Shown piece by piece: positions 5,145-5,775 of a stretch of 5,775 nt of DNA. The DNA is from JAFGPJ01 sp964439135 (GTDB taxonomy: Bacteria > Planctomycetota > Phycisphaerae > Sedimentisphaerales > Anaerobacaceae). The translations under genes and the position numbers were made by a program. The stretch spans positions 1 to 5,775 of the forward strand of contig CAYTNN010000256.1 in NCBI GenBank assembly GCA_964439135.1, read 5' to 3'. Position 1 is the first letter of the stretch; every line of letters begins with the position of its first letter. The notes under the pieces are model-generated. The model was given only the letters and a program-made list of their open reading frames with translations. It made no database searches and was not told the origin of the DNA.

Positions 5145-5232
5145 GTCATTGAGAGTGATTCGGAGAATCACGCGGCAATCTCAACCGTCACTATTGGACT
5201 TTTTAACAGGCGCGAAGGTGGGCATCCATGTT
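5145..5232 (+). repeat. Mosaic repeat, copy 2, with a different central hairpin
   Basis: GTCATTGAGA begins at 5145 and GGCAATCTCA ends at 5183. Between them is a perfect hairpin, GTGATTC-GGA-GAATCAC (5155-5171), unrelated in sequence to that of copy 1. The same TATTGGACTTT and GCGAAGG..GGCATCCATG modules follow. Frames crossing this region are repeat-derived and not genes. Confidence 0.7.
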
Positions 5233-5282
5233 GCTTTATGTTCTTATCAAAACGTCACTTATTCCAATTGTGATTATTCATA

Positions 5283-5315
5283 AGTAGTAAGGTTTCTGAT
5301 AGTAGTGAGGTTTCT
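5283..5315. repeat. Short direct repeat, 18-bp period
   Basis: AGTAGTAAGGTTTCT (5283-5297) and AGTAGTGAGGTTTCT (5301-5315) differ at one base in 15. The function is unknown. Confidence 0.5.
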
Positions 5316-5372
5316 AAAATGCTGTACCAACTGACCCAAATTCCCCCTCCCAATCCTTCCGATTGTCACAAA

Positions 5373-5410
5373 GCTCGTAGTCCTTTTGACTAATCAAAAG
5401 GACTACGAGC
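5373..5410. repeat. Perfect 17-bp palindrome with 4-base loop
   Basis: GCTCGTAGTCCTTTTGA (5373-5389) is followed by CTAA and then its exact reverse complement (5394-5410). No T-run follows on either strand, so it is not an ordinary rho-independent terminator. The perfect pairing suggests a recent or selected palindromic repeat unit. I recall similar CTCGTAGTCC/GGACTACGAG palindromes as dispersed repeats in environmental genomes. Confidence 0.85.
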
Positions 5411-5438
5411 ATGTAAAGCAAAAAGATGTTGGGTTGGC

Positions 5439-5501
5439 TGCCACCCATTTTCCACTAAATCTATTGGGTGGCAACCTAATCCCGATTGTCGTATATCGGG
5501 A
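5439..5501. repeat. Two adjacent stem-loops
   Basis: TGCCACCCA (5439-5447) pairs with TGGGTGGCA (5465-5473) over a 17-base loop. It is followed seven bases later by TCCCGAT (5480-5486) pairing with ATCGGGA (5495-5501). Both stems are perfect. GGGTGGCA appears again at about 5579-5586. No frame here looks coding. Confidence 0.6.
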
Positions 5502-5506
5502 TGGGT

Positions 5507-5646
5507 ATGGTTGCGAATGCCAGAGTCTGGCTAAACACGTACTTCGCAGGGATGGCAAACGCTAAAGGATTATTCGACGGGTGGCAGCGTCAAAGCCGCA
5601 GGCTTTGGGGATGGTCGCAAATGCAATTCTCCAGCTAAACAAGTAC
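5507..5646 (+). repeat. Diverged direct repeat pair with an internal hairpin
   Basis: ATGGTTGCGAATGC...GCTAAACACGTAC (5507-5542) recurs as ATGGTCGCAAATGC...GCTAAACAAGTAC (5611-5646), aligned without gaps at 27 of 36 positions. Between them is a perfect hairpin, CAAAGCC-GCA-GGCTTTG (5591-5607). The conserved blocks at both ends suggest a duplicated unit about 104 bp apart. Confidence 0.5.
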
Positions 5647-5655
5647 CCCCCGAAG

Positions 5656-5682
5656 AGCCTGCCCTGAGCGAAGCCGAATGGG
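5656..5682 (+). repeat. Dispersed GCCTGCCCTGAGCGAAGC motif
   Basis: GCCTGCCCTGAGCGAAGCCG with flanking bases matches, from memory, a short dispersed intergenic repeat found in many unrelated bacterial genomes. It leads directly into the next repeat module. Confidence 0.5.
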
Positions 5683-5751
5683 CCGGAATCCAGACTTCGC
5701 ATTTACTTCTTGCACCATTCTGTCATTCCCGCGAAGGCGGGAATCCATGCT
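5681..5751 (+). repeat. Direct repeat copy 2 with intact TGTCATTCCCGC hairpin, running toward the window end
   Basis: This is the second copy of the GGCCGG / TACTTCTTGCACCA / TGTCATTCCCGCGAAGG chain. Here the element continues as an intact hairpin: ATTCCCGC (5725-5732), loop GAAG, GCGGGAAT (5737-5744), then CCATGCT. The matching right-hand GGAATGACA end is not reached before the window stops, so the element is probably cut by the edge. Confidence 0.7.
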
Positions 5752-5775
5752 GAATAGTCCTATATTTTCTTGACT

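Noticed and set aside
5032..5283. Frame of 83 codons in the repeat island
   Set aside because: It is translated repeat DNA. The LLRRYAPRNDKG stretch is the translation of an inverted TGTCATTGCGAG element; such frames are common false genes.
5373..5410. Rho-independent terminator
   Set aside because: The stem is strong, but neither strand has a T-run after it and no gene ends nearby.
4876..5751. Possible CRISPR array or attachment site in the repeat island
   Set aside because: Repeat spacing is irregular, orientations vary, the elements are palindromic with variable centres, and there are no equal-length spacers or cas genes.

Overview
The window looks like a gene-sparse stretch of a Planctomycetota chromosome, probably an anaerobic Phycisphaerae / Sedimentisphaerales-type lineage. 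This is an inference from recalled family patterns: a prepilin N-terminus of the form FTLLELL...LLLSILLP followed by a KERAR-like basic patch, an HNH-AP2 protein with the YGYAFRRIPL / KYAIVDPDDY head, a short solitary secretin, and many dispersed intergenic palindromes. No rRNA, tRNA or phylogenetic marker is present to confirm it. Four protein genes occupy a little over half of the window.

Layout. (1) 77-520, + strand: a prepilin-type N-terminus joined to a predicted Ig/cadherin-like beta domain; its end is rewritten by a 16-bp tandem duplication. (2) 748-1236, - strand: an HNH endonuclease-AP2 protein cut short by a stop codon, behind which the AP2 tail is still readable to 709; its N-terminus is also uncertain. 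(3) 1237-1892: non-coding, with a dispersed AATCCGAAA-type repeat, a perfect dyad at 1518-1533 and a good promoter at 1762-1790. (4) 1893-2753, + strand: an exported outer-membrane beta-barrel protein. (5) 2754-3225: non-coding, ending in a near-consensus promoter at 3105-3133. (6) 3226-4536, + strand: a short secretin-domain protein with a signal peptide. (7) 4537-5775: about 1.2 kb with no credible gene, made of repeat modules and hairpins (TGTCATTCCCGC and TGTCATTGCGAG families, a 17-bp perfect palindrome and several smaller stem-loops).

Three of the four genes concern the cell envelope (pilin-like surface protein, outer-membrane barrel, secretin), but they are separated by long gaps and two have their own promoters, so they do not form an operon. 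No secretion ATPase, platform protein or prepilin peptidase is visible. I find no convincing undescribed multi-gene system. The most interesting signals are the decay or rewriting of two gene ends and the repeat island at the right, where related elements keep their ends but carry different central hairpins.
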